This document shows positions 13,636 to 22,783 of a stretch of 64,000 nt of DNA, one piece after another. Each line of letters begins with the position of its first letter. Within the stretch, counting starts at the first letter, position 1. Source of the stretch: Rubrivivax gelatinosus (GTDB lineage Bacteria > Pseudomonadota > Gammaproteobacteria > Burkholderiales > Burkholderiaceae_C); NCBI RefSeq assembly GCF_004340905.1, contig NZ_SLXD01000001.1, positions 1-64,000 of the forward strand, given 5' to 3'. The notes beneath the pieces are model-generated. The model was not told the origin of the DNA and made no database searches. It saw nothing but the letters and a program-made list of their open reading frames with translations. A program made the position numbers and the translations under genes.

Positions 13636-14683
13636 GCGGCGCGTCGGCTTCGAGCAGGCGGCGCACCGGCGCCGGCAGCCCGGCGGCCAGCGCCTGGGCG
13701 CGTGTGAACCAGCGCCCGGCCGGCAGCGCGGCCTCGACCGCGCCCGGCTCGGCGGCCAGCGCCGGCGGCAGCGTCCAGCGCAGCGGCTCCAAGGTCCAGT
13801 CGAGGTGGGTCAGCACGTGCACGAAAGGGTCCAGCCACGCGCCCTGCCCGGGCCAGCCGGCGACCAGCGCCTCCAAGTCCTCGGCCGACTCGTACTCCGG
13901 CAGGCTCCACAGCCCCGCCCAGACACCGCTGTCGGGGCGCTGCACCAGCCAGACCGCGTCGCCCCGGCTCAGCCACAGCAACGCGTGGCGGCGCCGGCCG
14001 CGGCGCAGCGTGCGCGTCTTCACCGGGTAGCGTTCGGGCGCGCCTTCGGTACGTGCGACGCAGACTTCGGCCAGCGGGCACAGCAGGCACTGCGGCCGGC
14101 GCGCCAGGCAGACGGTCGCGCCCAGGTCCATCAGGCCCTGGGTGTAGCGTTCGATGCCCTGCTCGGGCAGCAGCGCCTCGGCCTCGCGCCACAGCGCGCG
14201 CTCCTCGGCCGGGCGCGCCAGGTCGCCGGCGAAGCCGATCGCACGCGTCAGCACACGCTTGACGTTGCCGTCCAGGATCGCGGCCCGCTCGCCGTAGGCG
14301 AAGGCGGCAATCGCCGCGGCGGTCGAGCGGCCGATGCCGGGCAGCGTGGCCAGCGCGGCGGCGTCGGGCGGGAACCGCCCGCCGTGGTCGGCGACGACGG
14401 CCTGGGCGCAGCGGTGCAGGTTGCGCGCGCGGCTGTAGTAGCCCAGCCCGCTCCACAGCGCCAGCACCTCGTCCAGCGGCGCGGCGGCCAGCGCGGCGAC
14501 GTCGGGGAAACGCTGCAGGAAACGGTCGTAGTAGCCCAGCACCGTCGCCACCTGGGTCTGCTGCAGCATCACCTCGGACAGCCAGATGCGGTAGGGGTCG
14601 CGCGTGTTCTGCCACGGCAGCGTGTGGCGGCCGTGCTCGCGCTGCCAGCGCACGACACGCGCGGCGATCCCGGCGGCCGGCAT
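13625..14683 (-). CDS. mutY: A/G-specific adenine DNA glycosylase MutY
   Basis: 352 residues; removes adenine opposite 8-oxoguanine. Visible features are the catalytic-Glu segment SEVMLQQTQV, the helix-hairpin-helix LPGIGRSTAAAIAAFAYG, the catalytic Asp in ILDGNVKRV, and the 4Fe-4S ligands spaced C-x6-C-x2-C-x5-C in CLARRPQCLLCPLAEVC. The C-terminal NUDIX-like domain reads the oxidised base. Its start overlaps the stop of the upstream dynamin-like gene (ATGA). With mutM 2 kb away, the segment carries two of the three GO-system functions. Confidence 0.97.
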   Translation of the reverse strand: MPAAGIAARVVRWQREHGRHTLPWQNTRDPYRIWLSEVMLQQTQVATVLGYYDRFLQRFPDVAALAAAPLDEVLALWSGLGYYSRARNLHRCAQAVVADHGGRFPPDAAALATLPGIGRSTAAAIAAFAYGERAAILDGNVKRVLTRAIGFAGDLARPAEERALWREAEALLPEQGIERYTQGLMDLGATVCLARRPQCLLCPLAEVCVARTEGAPERYPVKTRTLRRGRRRHALLWLSRGDAVWLVQRPDSGVWAGLWSLPEYESAEDLEALVAGWPGQGAWLDPFVHVLTHLDWTLEPLRWTLPPALAAEPGAVEAALPAGRWFTRAQALAAGLPAPVRRLLEADAPLSR

Positions 14684-16647
14684 CAGGCGGCGTCGAGCGC
14701 GGGCGGCGCCGTGGCCACGGCCTCGCGCGCGCTGGCGACGAGCTCGTCGACCAGGCGGTCCAGCCCGGCGTGCAGCGCCAGCAGGTGCTGGTCCTGCTGC
14801 TCGACCTCGGCGATGCGCGCCTCCAGTTCGCCGGCGGCGGCCTGGATGCGCTCCAGCGCCTCGCGGCGGCGGCGGAAGGCTCGGCGGCGCTCCCGCAGCT
14901 GCTCGTCGACCTGCGACGACTGCGACTTGCTCCAGACCTCGACGTCGTGCGCCGCGCTCTCGAACACCGTGCGCAGCGCCGCCAGCAGCATGCGGCGGAA
15001 CTGCTCGCCCGCCCCGGGCAGCGCGAGGCGCCAGGCCTGCGTCAGGCCGAGGTGGCGGGCGTAGTTGCGCTCGAGCTGATCGAGCGCGTCGACATAGCGG
15101 TTGAGCGGCGGCGGCGGCTGCAGCGCGAAGGCGAAGCCGTGGTCGGCATTGAGCTGCACGAAGCTGGAGTCCAGCATGCGCCGCATCTCGTCGCCGAGCA
15201 CGCTGGCGTCGGACAGCGCGGCACGCAGGCGCTTGAACAGCGTCGCGAAGGCCTCGCGCGCGCCGCCGGTGAAGGCACGCCCGCCGACGGCCGAGAGCAT
15301 CGCCGACACCTCGGTGCGCAGCGCGTCGCTGCCCAGGCGGTCCTGCAGCGAGGCGAGCTGGCGGGACTGGACCGAACGCAGCGCAGCCAGACGCTTGACG
15401 CAGCCGTCGAACTCGTCCGACTCGGCGTCCACGCGTTCGAGCATCAGCCGCACCTTGGCCGCGCTCTTGCCGCGCAGGCCACGCAGCTCGAGCAGCTGCT
15501 CGGCGAGCTGGCGGCGACGGTCGGCCAGGCGGCGCGCGGCGGCACTGCGCATCTGCTGCGCGCTGCCGGCGGCGGCCTGCGCCAGCAGCTCGTGCTGGCG
15601 CGGGATCAGTTCGGCCGTCAAGGCCGCTTCCAGCGCCGGAAGGCGGCTGGCCGCCAGCGCGCGCGTGTCGCCGGCCACGCGCGCGGCCAGCGCCTCGCGC
15701 GCCGACAACGGGAACACGCGTGAGCGCGTGATGCCCAGCGCCGCGGCGCTGGCGTCACGCTGGCGCTCGATCTGCGCGGCCACGACGGCCGGCTCGGCCA
15801 GCGGGTCGGCCAGCGTGTCGATCTTGTTGAGCACGACGAAACGTTCCAGCCCGTCGCTGCCCAGGTGCTCGCGCCAGATCGCCAGGTCCGAGCGCGTGAC
15901 GCCGGCGTCGGCGGCGAGCACGAAGACGCAGGCGTGCGCCGAAGGCAGCAGCGACAGCGTCAGCTCGGGCTCGGCGCCGATCGCGTTGAGCCCCGGCGTG
16001 TCGACGACGACCAGGCCGCGCGAGAGCAGCTCGTGCGGGAAGTTGATCAGCGCATGGCGCCAGGCCGGCACCTCGACCTGGCCGTCGGCCAGCACCGGCG
16101 GGTTGTCCTCGGCGCGCTCGTCGTGCCAGAAGCCGAGGGCACGCGCCTCGCCGACGCTGACGCGGCGCGTGCGCGTCACGGCGGCCAGCGTCGCGGCCAG
16201 CGCGTGCGGGTCCTGCGGGTCCAGCGGCAGCACCTGCCAGGACTCGTCGTGGCGGCGCAGCTCGGACAAGGCGTGCCCGGCCAGGCGGGTCTCGATCGGC
16301 AGCAGCGCCAGCCGCGGCGGCTGCGCCGGGTCGTGGAACAGCTCGACCGGGCACATCGTCGTGCGCCCGGGTGTCGCCGGCATCACGCGCCGGCCGGCGG
16401 CGGCGAAGAAGATCGCGTTGATCAGCTCGGACTTGCCGCGCGAGAACTCGGCGACGAAGGCCAGCACGATGCGCTCGCCGGACAGGCGCTCGCGCAACGA
16501 GGCCAGCAGCTCGGCCTGCGCGGCGTCGCTCAGCTCGTGGTCGGCGAGGAAACGCACGAACGCCGCCACGCGGCGGTCCACGCCGTGGCGCCAGGCGGCA
16601 AACGATTCGAGCGTCGAGACGAGTGGACTCTGCATCGGCCGGCGCAT
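14683..16647 (-). CDS. Dynamin-family GTPase
   Basis: 654 residues; a second Met at 16635 is a possible start. The G domain is clear: G1 AEFSRGKSELINA (about 65-77), G3 VVDTPGLN, G4 LNKIDTL. The G2 region carries the dynamin-type Thr pair in PGRTTMCPVELF. A long helical stalk follows (about 330-640) with an Arg-rich coiled coil near the C-terminus. Bacterial dynamin-like proteins remodel or protect membranes, but this one's role is not known. It is upstream of and coupled to mutY; an inverted repeat lies between it and mutM. Confidence 0.85.
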   Translation of the reverse strand: MRRPMQSPLVSTLESFAAWRHGVDRRVAAFVRFLADHELSDAAQAELLASLRERLSGERIVLAFVAEFSRGKSELINAIFFAAAGRRVMPATPGRTTMCPVELFHDPAQPPRLALLPIETRLAGHALSELRRHDESWQVLPLDPQDPHALAATLAAVTRTRRVSVGEARALGFWHDERAEDNPPVLADGQVEVPAWRHALINFPHELLSRGLVVVDTPGLNAIGAEPELTLSLLPSAHACVFVLAADAGVTRSDLAIWREHLGSDGLERFVVLNKIDTLADPLAEPAVVAAQIERQRDASAAALGITRSRVFPLSAREALAARVAGDTRALAASRLPALEAALTAELIPRQHELLAQAAAGSAQQMRSAAARRLADRRRQLAEQLLELRGLRGKSAAKVRLMLERVDAESDEFDGCVKRLAALRSVQSRQLASLQDRLGSDALRTEVSAMLSAVGGRAFTGGAREAFATLFKRLRAALSDASVLGDEMRRMLDSSFVQLNADHGFAFALQPPPPLNRYVDALDQLERNYARHLGLTQAWRLALPGAGEQFRRMLLAALRTVFESAAHDVEVWSKSQSSQVDEQLRERRRAFRRRREALERIQAAAGELEARIAEVEQQDQHLLALHAGLDRLVDELVASAREAVATAPPALDAA

Positions 16648-16651
16648 GCTA

Positions 16652-16698
16652 GCGCAGCCCCCCCGCGGACACGGGGCCTCGGCACGCCGGGGCTGCGC
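16652..16698. repeat. 10-bp perfect inverted repeat between dynamin-like gene and mutM
   Basis: GCGCAGCCCC (16652-16661) pairs with GGGGCTGCGC (16689-16698) across a 27-base loop. It sits after the mutM stop and immediately before the dynamin-like start on the same strand. No T-run follows; it may attenuate readthrough or mark 3'-end processing. Confidence 0.45.
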
Positions 16699-16710
16699 AA
16701 TCCGTCTCGC

Positions 16711-17535
16711 TCAGGGCCGCTGGCAGGCGGCGCAATAGTAGGTGGCGCGTTGCGCCTGCACGATACGGCGCACCGCGGCGCCGCAGCGCGGGCAGGCTTC
16801 GCCGGCGCGGCCATAGACACGCGCGTGCTGCTGGAACGCACCGTCCATGCCGTGCGCGTCGCGGAAGTCGCGCAGCGTCGAGCCGCCGAGCTCGATGGCC
16901 TGTGCCAGCGTCTCGCGCAGCGCCTGCAGCAGCCGCGCGGCACGCACCGGGCCGATGCGCCGGCAGGGTGTCGCCGGGTGGATGGCGGCCGCATGCAGCG
17001 CCTCGCAGGCGTAGATGTTGCCGGCCCCGACGACGATGCGGCCCGACAGCAGCATCGCCTTGATCGGCGCCCGGTGGCGCTGCAGCGCGGCGTGGAAGGA
17101 CGCCGGCGTGAGCGCCTCGTCGAAGGGCTCGGCGCCCAGCGTGGCCAGCAGCGTCGCGGCCGGCGCATCGACCGTCGAGGGCGACCAGACGACGGCGCCG
17201 AAGCGGCGCGGGTCGGTCAGCCGCAGCGTGCCCTGCGAGGTGACGAGGTCGAAATGATCGTGCGCGCCGGGCGGGGGTGCCACGGCATGCAGCGCCAGCG
17301 ATCCGGACATGCCCAGGTGCAGCAGCAGCCCGCCGCCGCAGCCGCCGAGCAGCGGCAGCCAGAGGTACTTGCCGCGGCGCTGCACCGGCAGCACGCGGGC
17401 GCCGACCAGGGCCTCGGGGGCGACGCCCAGCCCCCAGCGCAAGGCCTTGCCCAGGCGCACCGCGAGCACCTGGGCGCCGCGCAGCGGCTCGTCGATGCCC
17501 CTGCGCGTGACTTCGACTTCGGGCAATTCGGGCAT
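16711..17535 (-). CDS. mutM: Formamidopyrimidine-DNA glycosylase
   Basis: 274 residues; excises 8-oxoguanine and formamidopyrimidines with AP-lyase activity. The N-terminus PELPEVE carries the catalytic Pro1 and Glu2 after Met removal. The conserved GAGNIYACEAL helix-turn segment is present, and the C-terminal zinc finger shows CPRC and CAAC ligand pairs. Its start codon is 17 bases from the divergent TPR gene. Confidence 0.97.
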   Translation of the reverse strand: MPELPEVEVTRRGIDEPLRGAQVLAVRLGKALRWGLGVAPEALVGARVLPVQRRGKYLWLPLLGGCGGGLLLHLGMSGSLALHAVAPPPGAHDHFDLVTSQGTLRLTDPRRFGAVVWSPSTVDAPAATLLATLGAEPFDEALTPASFHAALQRHRAPIKAMLLSGRIVVGAGNIYACEALHAAAIHPATPCRRIGPVRAARLLQALRETLAQAIELGGSTLRDFRDAHGMDGAFQQHARVYGRAGEACPRCGAAVRRIVQAQRATYYCAACQRP

Positions 17536-17551
17536 GCGGCATTATGTCGAG

Positions 17552-19378
17552 ATGCCTTCCCGATCCCTTGCCGCCGCCCGCCGCCGCGGTGCCCGCCCGC
17601 TGGCCGCCGCGCTGGCCTTCGCCGCCGTCTCCGCCTGGGCCCAGGACGCCGCGCCGCCGGCAGCACCTGCGTCGTCGCCGCCGGCGCCGGTGCGCAACTC
17701 GCTGCTCGACGCGCCGCTCTTCTATCAGCTGCTGATCGGCGAGATCGAGGCGCGCCAGGGCCAGCCCGGCACCGCCTACCAGGTGATCCTGGACGCGGCG
17801 CGGCGCAGCCGCGACGAGACGCTGTTCCGTCGCGCCGTCGAGATCGCGCTGCAGGCGCGCGCCGGCGAGGAGGCGCTGACAGCCACACGCGCCTGGCGCG
17901 GCACGCTGCCGACCTCGCAGGAAGCCCTGCGCACCGAGCTGCAGATCCTGTCGGCACTGAACCGGCTGGACCAGGCCGCCGAGCCGCTGCGCGCACTGCT
18001 GCTGCTGGCCACGCCGGCCGAGCGCAGCGGACTCATCGCCGCCGTGCCCCGGTTCCTGCAGCGCGCGGCCGACCCGGCGCACGGCGCGCGCCTCGTCGAG
18101 GAGGTGCTCCAGCCCTACCTGGAGCAGCCGGTCACGCGTGTCGCCGCCCAGGTGGCGATCGGCCGCGGCTGGCTGGCCGCCGCCGACAGTGACCGCGCGC
18201 TGGCGCTGGCGCAGCAGGCGCACGCCGACGCCCCCACGGCCGAGGCCCCGGTGCTGCTGGCGCTGGAACTGCTGCCCACGCGCCGCGAAGCCGAGCCCAT
18301 CGTCAACGACTACGTCGTGCGCCCCGACGCCGAGCCGGCGCTGTTGCTGCTGTACGCACGCGCCTTGATGACGCTGCAGCGCTACCCCGACGCGCTGCAG
18401 CAGCTGCAGACCGTCAGCCGACGCAAACCCGACCTGGCCCCCCCCTACCTGACGCTGGGCGCGCTGTACCTGGACCTGAAGCAGCCGGCCGAAGGCGAAG
18501 CGGCGCTGCAGCGCTACCTCGCGTTGACCGAGGCCAACGCCGACGCATCCGACGACGACGGCGCGGATGCCCCCGACGGTGCCGACGAGGCGCGCGCGTC
18601 GAGCCCGGCGCAGGGCCGGGTGCAGGCCTGGCTGATGCTTGCCGCGTCGGCCGACCAGCGCGGCGACTACGCCGCCGCCGAACGCTGGCTGGCGAAGGTC
18701 GATGACCCGCAGCGCGCGCTGGAGGTGCAGGCGCGGCGCGCATCGATGCTGGCCCGCCAGGGCCGTGTCGACGAGGCGCGCAGGCTGCTGCAGACGGCCC
18801 CCGAACGCGGCCCGCAGGACGCACGCGCCAAGCTCGACGCCGAGGCGGCCATGCTGCGCGAGGCCCGGCGCTGGAAGGAGGCCTACGACGTGATGGGGCA
18901 GGCGCTGCAGCGCGAGCCGGACGACCCCGAGCTGCTCTACGAACAATCGATGATGGCCGAGAAGCTGGGCCGCATCGACGAGATGGAGCGCCTGCTGCGC
19001 CGCGTCATCGAGCTCAAGCCCGACAACGCCCACGCCTACAACGCGCTGGGCTACTCGCTCGCCGATCGTGGCAAGCGCCTGGGCGAAGCCCGCGACCTGA
19101 TCGCACGTGCGCTCGAACTCGCGCCCAACGACCCCTTCATCACCGACAGCCTGGGCTGGGTCGAGTTCCGCCTGGGCAACCGGGCCAGGGCGCTGGAACT
19201 GCTGCGCCGCGCCTACGCCTCGCGGCCCGACGCCGAGATCGCCGCACACCTGGGCGAGGTGCTGTGGGCCGACGGCCAGCAGGACGAGGCCAGACGGATC
19301 TGGGCCGAGGCGCGGCGCCGCGACGGCAGCAACGAGGTGCTCGCCGAGACGCTCAAGCGCCTGAAGGTGCGCCAGTGA
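17552..19378 (+). CDS. Secreted tetratricopeptide-repeat protein
   Basis: About 608 residues from ATG 17552; another ATG at 17534 would add six residues. An Arg-rich signal peptide ends near AWAQD. The mature part is a solenoid of helical pairs: TPR-like segments can be followed from about residue 55 to the end, with the clearest copy NAHAYNALGYSLADRG..EARDLIARALEL near the C-terminus. Its place before lolB and ispE is common in Burkholderiales, where such proteins are annotated as periplasmic TPR proteins. Molecular partner unknown. It precedes lolB by 10 bases and is probably cotranscribed. Confidence 0.88.
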   Translation: MPSRSLAAARRRGARPLAAALAFAAVSAWAQDAAPPAAPASSPPAPVRNSLLDAPLFYQLLIGEIEARQGQPGTAYQVILDAARRSRDETLFRRAVEIALQARAGEEALTATRAWRGTLPTSQEALRTELQILSALNRLDQAAEPLRALLLLATPAERSGLIAAVPRFLQRAADPAHGARLVEEVLQPYLEQPVTRVAAQVAIGRGWLAAADSDRALALAQQAHADAPTAEAPVLLALELLPTRREAEPIVNDYVVRPDAEPALLLLYARALMTLQRYPDALQQLQTVSRRKPDLAPPYLTLGALYLDLKQPAEGEAALQRYLALTEANADASDDDGADAPDGADEARASSPAQGRVQAWLMLAASADQRGDYAAAERWLAKVDDPQRALEVQARRASMLARQGRVDEARRLLQTAPERGPQDARAKLDAEAAMLREARRWKEAYDVMGQALQREPDDPELLYEQSMMAEKLGRIDEMERLLRRVIELKPDNAHAYNALGYSLADRGKRLGEARDLIARALELAPNDPFITDSLGWVEFRLGNRARALELLRRAYASRPDAEIAAHLGEVLWADGQQDEARRIWAEARRRDGSNEVLAETLKRLKVRQ

Positions 19379-19388
19379 GCGCCGCCGC

Positions 19389-19898
19389 ATGATGCGTGCG
19401 TTGCTCGTGGCGGCGGCACTCACGCTCGCCGGCTGCACGACCGTGCCGCACGAAGCGGGCGGCTGGCTCGCCGGCAGGCTCTCGGTGGAGGTGCACCCGG
19501 CCGACGCGCCGCAACGCCGCATGGCCAGCGGCTTCGAGCTGCAGGGCGACGGCGAACGCGGCGAGCTGCGCCTGACTTCACCGCTGGGCAGCATCGTCGC
19601 CACCGCGCGCTGGGCGCCGGGCGAGGCGGTGCTGACGACCTCCGACGGCAGCACGCGTTACGGCGGCCTGGACGAACTCTCGCGCGAGGCACTTGGAGAG
19701 GCGCTGCCGCTGGCCGCCCTGCCCGACTGGCTGGCGGGCCGGCCCTGGCCCGGCGCCGAGTCGCAGCCGACCGCACGCGGCTTCGAGCAGATGGGCTGGA
19801 CCATCGACCTCGCGCGCCGCGACGAAGGCTGGGTCGAGGCTTCGCGCGCCTCGCCGCCGCCGGTGATGGTGCGCGTGCGCCTGGAGACGCCGGGCTGA
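19389..19898 (+). CDS. lolB: Outer-membrane lipoprotein receptor LolB
   Basis: 169 residues with a lipoprotein signal peptide ending in lipobox LAGC (Cys near residue 18). LolB accepts lipoproteins from the periplasmic carrier LolA and inserts them into the outer membrane. Sequence identity to the family is faint, as usual, but GGWLAGRLSVEV, RGELRLTSPLG and the WTIDLARRDEGW strand fit, and the position directly before ispE is the classic lolB-ispE-prs order. Confidence 0.88.
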   Translation: MMRALLVAAALTLAGCTTVPHEAGGWLAGRLSVEVHPADAPQRRMASGFELQGDGERGELRLTSPLGSIVATARWAPGEAVLTTSDGSTRYGGLDELSREALGEALPLAALPDWLAGRPWPGAESQPTARGFEQMGWTIDLARRDEGWVEASRASPPPVMVRVRLETPG

Positions 19899-19956
19899 AG
19901 CGCGCTTGGCGGCGCGCAAGCGCCGGCCGCTGGGTGACGGCTTAGAGTCGCGGCCC

Positions 19957-20838
19957 ATGACCTTGCGATCGCTGCTCGACGTCCCGGCCCCGGCCAAGCT
20001 GAACCTGTTCCTGCACATCGTCGGGCGCCGCGCCGACGGTTACCACCTGCTGCAGTCGCCGTTCGTGCTGATCGACTGGGCCGACCGGCTGCACTTCGAG
20101 CGCCGCGACGACGGCACGATCGTGCGCCACGACCTGGGCAGCGCGCTGCCGCCCGAGGACCTCTGCCTGCGCGCCGCGCGCGCACTGCAGGCCGCCAGCG
20201 GCACGTCGGCCGGTGTCGACATCACGATCGACAAGCAGCTGCCGGCCGGCGCCGGCATGGGCGGGGGCAGCTCCGACGCGGCGACGGTGCTGCTGGCGCT
20301 GAACCGCCTCTGGGGCCTGGACTGGCCGCGCGAGCGCCTGCTGGCGCTGGGCGCGACGCTCGGCGCCGACGTGCCCTTCTTCGTCGGCGGCCGCAACGCC
20401 TTCGTAGAAGGCATCGGCGAGAAGCTCACGCCGATCGTGCTGCCGCGCCAGTGGTACGCGGTCGTGAAACCCGCCGAAGGCATCTCCACGAAAGAAATCT
20501 TCGAACACCCCCTTCTCAAACGGGATACATCTGCTATAGTCTTGGGCTCTCCCGCAGAGGACAAAGTTGTCGCGGAATTCAGCGCAGGCTACGGTTGCAA
20601 CGACATGCAGCCACCCGCGCAGGACCGATGCAGCGATGTGGCGCAAGCCCTGGGCTTTCTGGAGCAACGTTACGGCAACAGCCGCATGACGGGCTCGGGC
20701 AGCGCAGTCTTCGCGAGAGCTGGCACAGGCGATCGACCCCTGGCGACATTTTCGGAAGCCGAGCTTCCGGAAGGTTGGGTCGGACGGATGTGCCGCAGTC
20801 TGGAGCATCATCCGCTGGTCGGCTGGGCTCGTGACTGA
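19957..20838 (+). CDS. ispE: 4-diphosphocytidyl-2-C-methyl-D-erythritol kinase
   Basis: 293 residues from ATG 19957; the longer frame upstream adds an unconserved tail. A GHMP kinase of the MEP isoprenoid pathway. It shows PAPAKLNLFLH with the catalytic Lys, the ATP loop PAGAGMGGGSSDA, the Asp of LGADVPFFV and the C-terminal MTGSGSAVFA. The composition changes sharply inside the gene: 75-80% GC around 20161-20280, but 52-53% over 20461-20580 and about 63-67% to the end. The reading frame stays intact, so this looks like a mosaic allele rather than a broken gene. Confidence 0.97.
   Translation: MTLRSLLDVPAPAKLNLFLHIVGRRADGYHLLQSPFVLIDWADRLHFERRDDGTIVRHDLGSALPPEDLCLRAARALQAASGTSAGVDITIDKQLPAGAGMGGGSSDAATVLLALNRLWGLDWPRERLLALGATLGADVPFFVGGRNAFVEGIGEKLTPIVLPRQWYAVVKPAEGISTKEIFEHPLLKRDTSAIVLGSPAEDKVVAEFSAGYGCNDMQPPAQDRCSDVAQALGFLEQRYGNSRMTGSGSAVFARAGTGDRPLATFSEAELPEGWVGRMCRSLEHHPLVGWARD
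20513..20540 (+). promoter_or_regulatory. Candidate promoter inside ispE for tRNA-Gln/prs
   Basis: TATAGT at 20535-20540 is a near-consensus -10 in the AT-richer 3' part of ispE, with a weak TTCTCA 16 bases upstream. It could drive tRNA-Gln and prs. The -35 match is poor and transcription from outside is equally possible. Confidence 0.25.
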
Positions 20839-20876
20839 GACGGTTTCAAGGGCACGGCGTCAGCCGGGTCCTGTGT

Positions 20877-20953
20877 AGGGGAGTCGCCAAGTTGGTTAAG
20901 GCATCGGATTTTGATTCCGACATGCGAGGGTTCGAGTCCTTCCTCCCCTGCCA
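20877..20953 (+). tRNA. tRNA-Gln (UUG anticodon)
   Basis: A 77-nt cloverleaf with encoded CCA: acceptor AGGGGAG/CTCCCCT, G discriminator, anticodon loop TTTTGAT with TTG, T arm CGAGGG-TTCGAGT. It lies between ispE and prs, its usual place in beta- and gammaproteobacteria. Confidence 0.96.
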
Positions 20954-20990
20954 AAATTCTCTCTGACGGCGCGTCGCCGTCAGCGCTCCC

Positions 20991-20995
20991 GGAGA
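20991..20995 (+). promoter_or_regulatory. Ribosome-binding site fixing the prs GTG start
   Basis: GGAGA lies 8 bases before the GTG at 21004. It supports that start over the longer frame, which would begin inside the tRNA. Confidence 0.6.
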
Positions 20996-21003
20996 TCCCC
21001 ATC

Positions 21004-21966
21004 GTGCTGTTCAATACCGTGCTCTTCACCGGCAACGCGAACCCGGTGCTGGCGCAGGAAATTGCCACGCATCTGAGCGTCGAGCTCGGGCGGGCCTCGG
21101 TGGGTCGCTTCTCCGACGGCGAGGTCACGGTCGAGATCCGGCAGAACGTGCGTGCCCGCGACGTCTTCGTCGTGCAGCCGACCTGCAGCCCGACCAACGA
21201 GAACCTGATGGAGTTCCTGATCATGGTCGATGCGTTGAAGCGCGCCAGCGCTCGCCGCATCACCGCCGTGATCCCGTACTTCGGCTACGCCCGCCAGGAC
21301 CGCCGCCCGCGCAGCACCCGCGTGCCGATCAGCGCCAAGGTCGTCGCCAACCTGCTCGAGACGGTGGGCGTCGAGCGCCTGCTGACGATGGATCTGCACG
21401 CCGACCAGATCCAGGGTTTCTTCGACATCCCGGTCGACAACATCTACGCCAGCCCGGTGCTGCTGTCGGACCTGAAGAGCAAGGCCTACAAGGACCTGGT
21501 CGTCGTCTCGCCGGACGTCGGCGGCGTGGTGCGCGCCCGTGCGCTGGCCAAGCAGCTGGGCTGCGACCTGGCGATCATCGACAAGCGCCGCCCGGCGGCC
21601 AACGTCTCCGAGGTGATGCACATCATCGGCGAGATCGACGGCCGCAACTGCGTGATCATGGACGACATGATCGACACCGCCGGCACGCTGGTGAAGGCCG
21701 CCGAGGTGCTGAAGGAACGCGGCGCCAAGAGCGTCTACGCCTACTGCACGCACCCGGTGTTCTCCGGCCCGGCCGTCGAGCGCATCAAGAACTCGCAGAT
21801 CGACGAGGTCGTCATCACGAACACGATCCCGATGAGCCCGCAAGCCAAGGCCTGCCCGAAGATCCGCCAGCTCAGCGTCGCCTTCCTGTTCGCCGAGACC
21901 ATCCGCCGCATCAGCGACGGCGAGTCGGTGACCTCGCTCTTCGCCGAGCAGAACAGCAATTTCTGA
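21004..21966 (+). CDS. prs: Ribose-phosphate pyrophosphokinase
   Basis: 320 residues from GTG 21004. Makes PRPP from ribose 5-phosphate and ATP, feeding purine, pyrimidine, NAD, His and Trp synthesis. Class I hallmarks: the flexible-loop and ATP region [18 protein letters not shown], metal-binding [12 protein letters not shown], and the PRPP loop [12 protein letters not shown]. Its product is the substrate of HisG encoded 10 kb further on. A strong terminator follows. Confidence 0.98.
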   Translation: MLFNTVLFTGNANPVLAQEIATHLSVELGRASVGRFSDGEVTVEIRQNVRARDVFVVQPTCSPTNENLMEFLIMVDALKRASARRITAVIPYFGYARQDRRPRSTRVPISAKVVANLLETVGVERLLTMDLHADQIQGFFDIPVDNIYASPVLLSDLKSKAYKDLVVVSPDVGGVVRARALAKQLGCDLAIIDKRRPAANVSEVMHIIGEIDGRNCVIMDDMIDTAGTLVKAAEVLKERGAKSVYAYCTHPVFSGPAVERIKNSQIDEVVITNTIPMSPQAKACPKIRQLSVAFLFAETIRRISDGESVTSLFAEQNSNF

Positions 21967-21975
21967 CGGGAAAGC

Positions 21976-22004
21976 GGGCTCGCTTCGCGAGCCCTTTCCT
22001 TTTT
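21976..22004 (+). terminator. Rho-independent terminator after prs
   Basis: An 8-bp stem GGGCTCGC/GCGAGCCC (21976-21983, 21987-21994) with loop TTC is followed by TTTCCTTTTT. It lies just after the prs stop and before rplY. Confidence 0.8.
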
Positions 22005-22046
22005 GGGGCCTGGTCGCGGGCCCTTTTTCGCAACTGTGGAGTCCAC

Positions 22047-22691
22047 ATGAAATTCACCGCTTTCGAGCGTAGCGTCCAGGGGACCGGAGCGAGCCGCCGC
22101 CTGCGCAACGCCGCCAAGGTTCCGGGCATCGTCTACGGTGCCGGCGAACCCAAGATGATCGAGCTCGATCACAACGCCCTGTTCTTCGCGCTGAAGAAGG
22201 AAGCCTTCCACTCGTCGATCCTCGAGATGGAACTGGCCGGCCAGGTCGAGAAGGTCCTGCTGCGCGACTTCCAGATGCACGCGTGGAAGCCGATCGTCAT
22301 GCACGTGGACTTCCAGCGTGTCGACGAGACGACCCGCCTGCGCAAGAAGGTGCCGCTGCACTTCGAAGGCGAAGAGAACTCGCCGGCGGTGAAGACCGAC
22401 AAGTGCGTGATCAGCCACGTCGCCACCGAACTCGAGATCGAGTGCCTGGCTTCGCAACTGCCCGAGTTCGTCACGATCGACCTGTCGGGCCTGGTGAAGA
22501 ACCAGACCCTGCACCTCAACGACCTGAAGCTGCCGGCCGGCATCAAGGCCGTGCGCCACGGCACGCTGAACCCGGCGATCGTCTCGGTCGCGCTGCCCAA
22601 GGTCGAGGAAGAAGTGATCGCCGCACCGGTGGTCGCCGCCGAAAAGGGCAAGGGCAAGGCCAAGAAGGACGAGAAGCAGAACAAGAAGTGA
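22047..22691 (+). CDS. rplY: 50S ribosomal protein L25 (Ctc form)
   Basis: 214 residues, the long L25/TL5/Ctc form that binds 5S rRNA. The N-terminal L25 domain starts with [30 protein letters not shown]; the C-terminal TL5 domain follows, and the tail is a Lys/Ala-rich stretch. It lies between prs and pth as in most Burkholderiales, each unit here ending in its own terminator-like hairpin. Confidence 0.97.
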   Translation: MKFTAFERSVQGTGASRRLRNAAKVPGIVYGAGEPKMIELDHNALFFALKKEAFHSSILEMELAGQVEKVLLRDFQMHAWKPIVMHVDFQRVDETTRLRKKVPLHFEGEENSPAVKTDKCVISHVATELEIECLASQLPEFVTIDLSGLVKNQTLHLNDLKLPAGIKAVRHGTLNPAIVSVALPKVEEEVIAAPVVAAEKGKGKAKKDEKQNKK

Positions 22692-22697
22692 TGCCGC

Positions 22698-22715
22698 GGC
22701 CGGGCTTGCCCGGCC
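22698..22715. repeat. 8-bp hairpin after rplY
   Basis: GGCCGGGC and GCCCGGCC face each other across TT directly after the rplY stop. No T-run follows; it probably works with the next hairpin in 3'-end formation. Confidence 0.45.
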
Positions 22716-22731
22716 TCGCACACCGTTTGGG

Positions 22732-22760
22732 GCCCCACCTCGGTGGGGCTTCGTCGTTTC
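22732..22760 (+). terminator. Terminator-like hairpin between rplY and pth
   Basis: Stem GCCCCACC/GGTGGGGC (22732-22739, 22742-22749), effectively a 7-bp stem with a CTCG tetraloop, is followed by TTCGTCGTTT. The T-run is interrupted, so termination may be partial. Confidence 0.55.
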
Positions 22761-22783
22761 CGGCCTCCGGATAATCCTCGACC

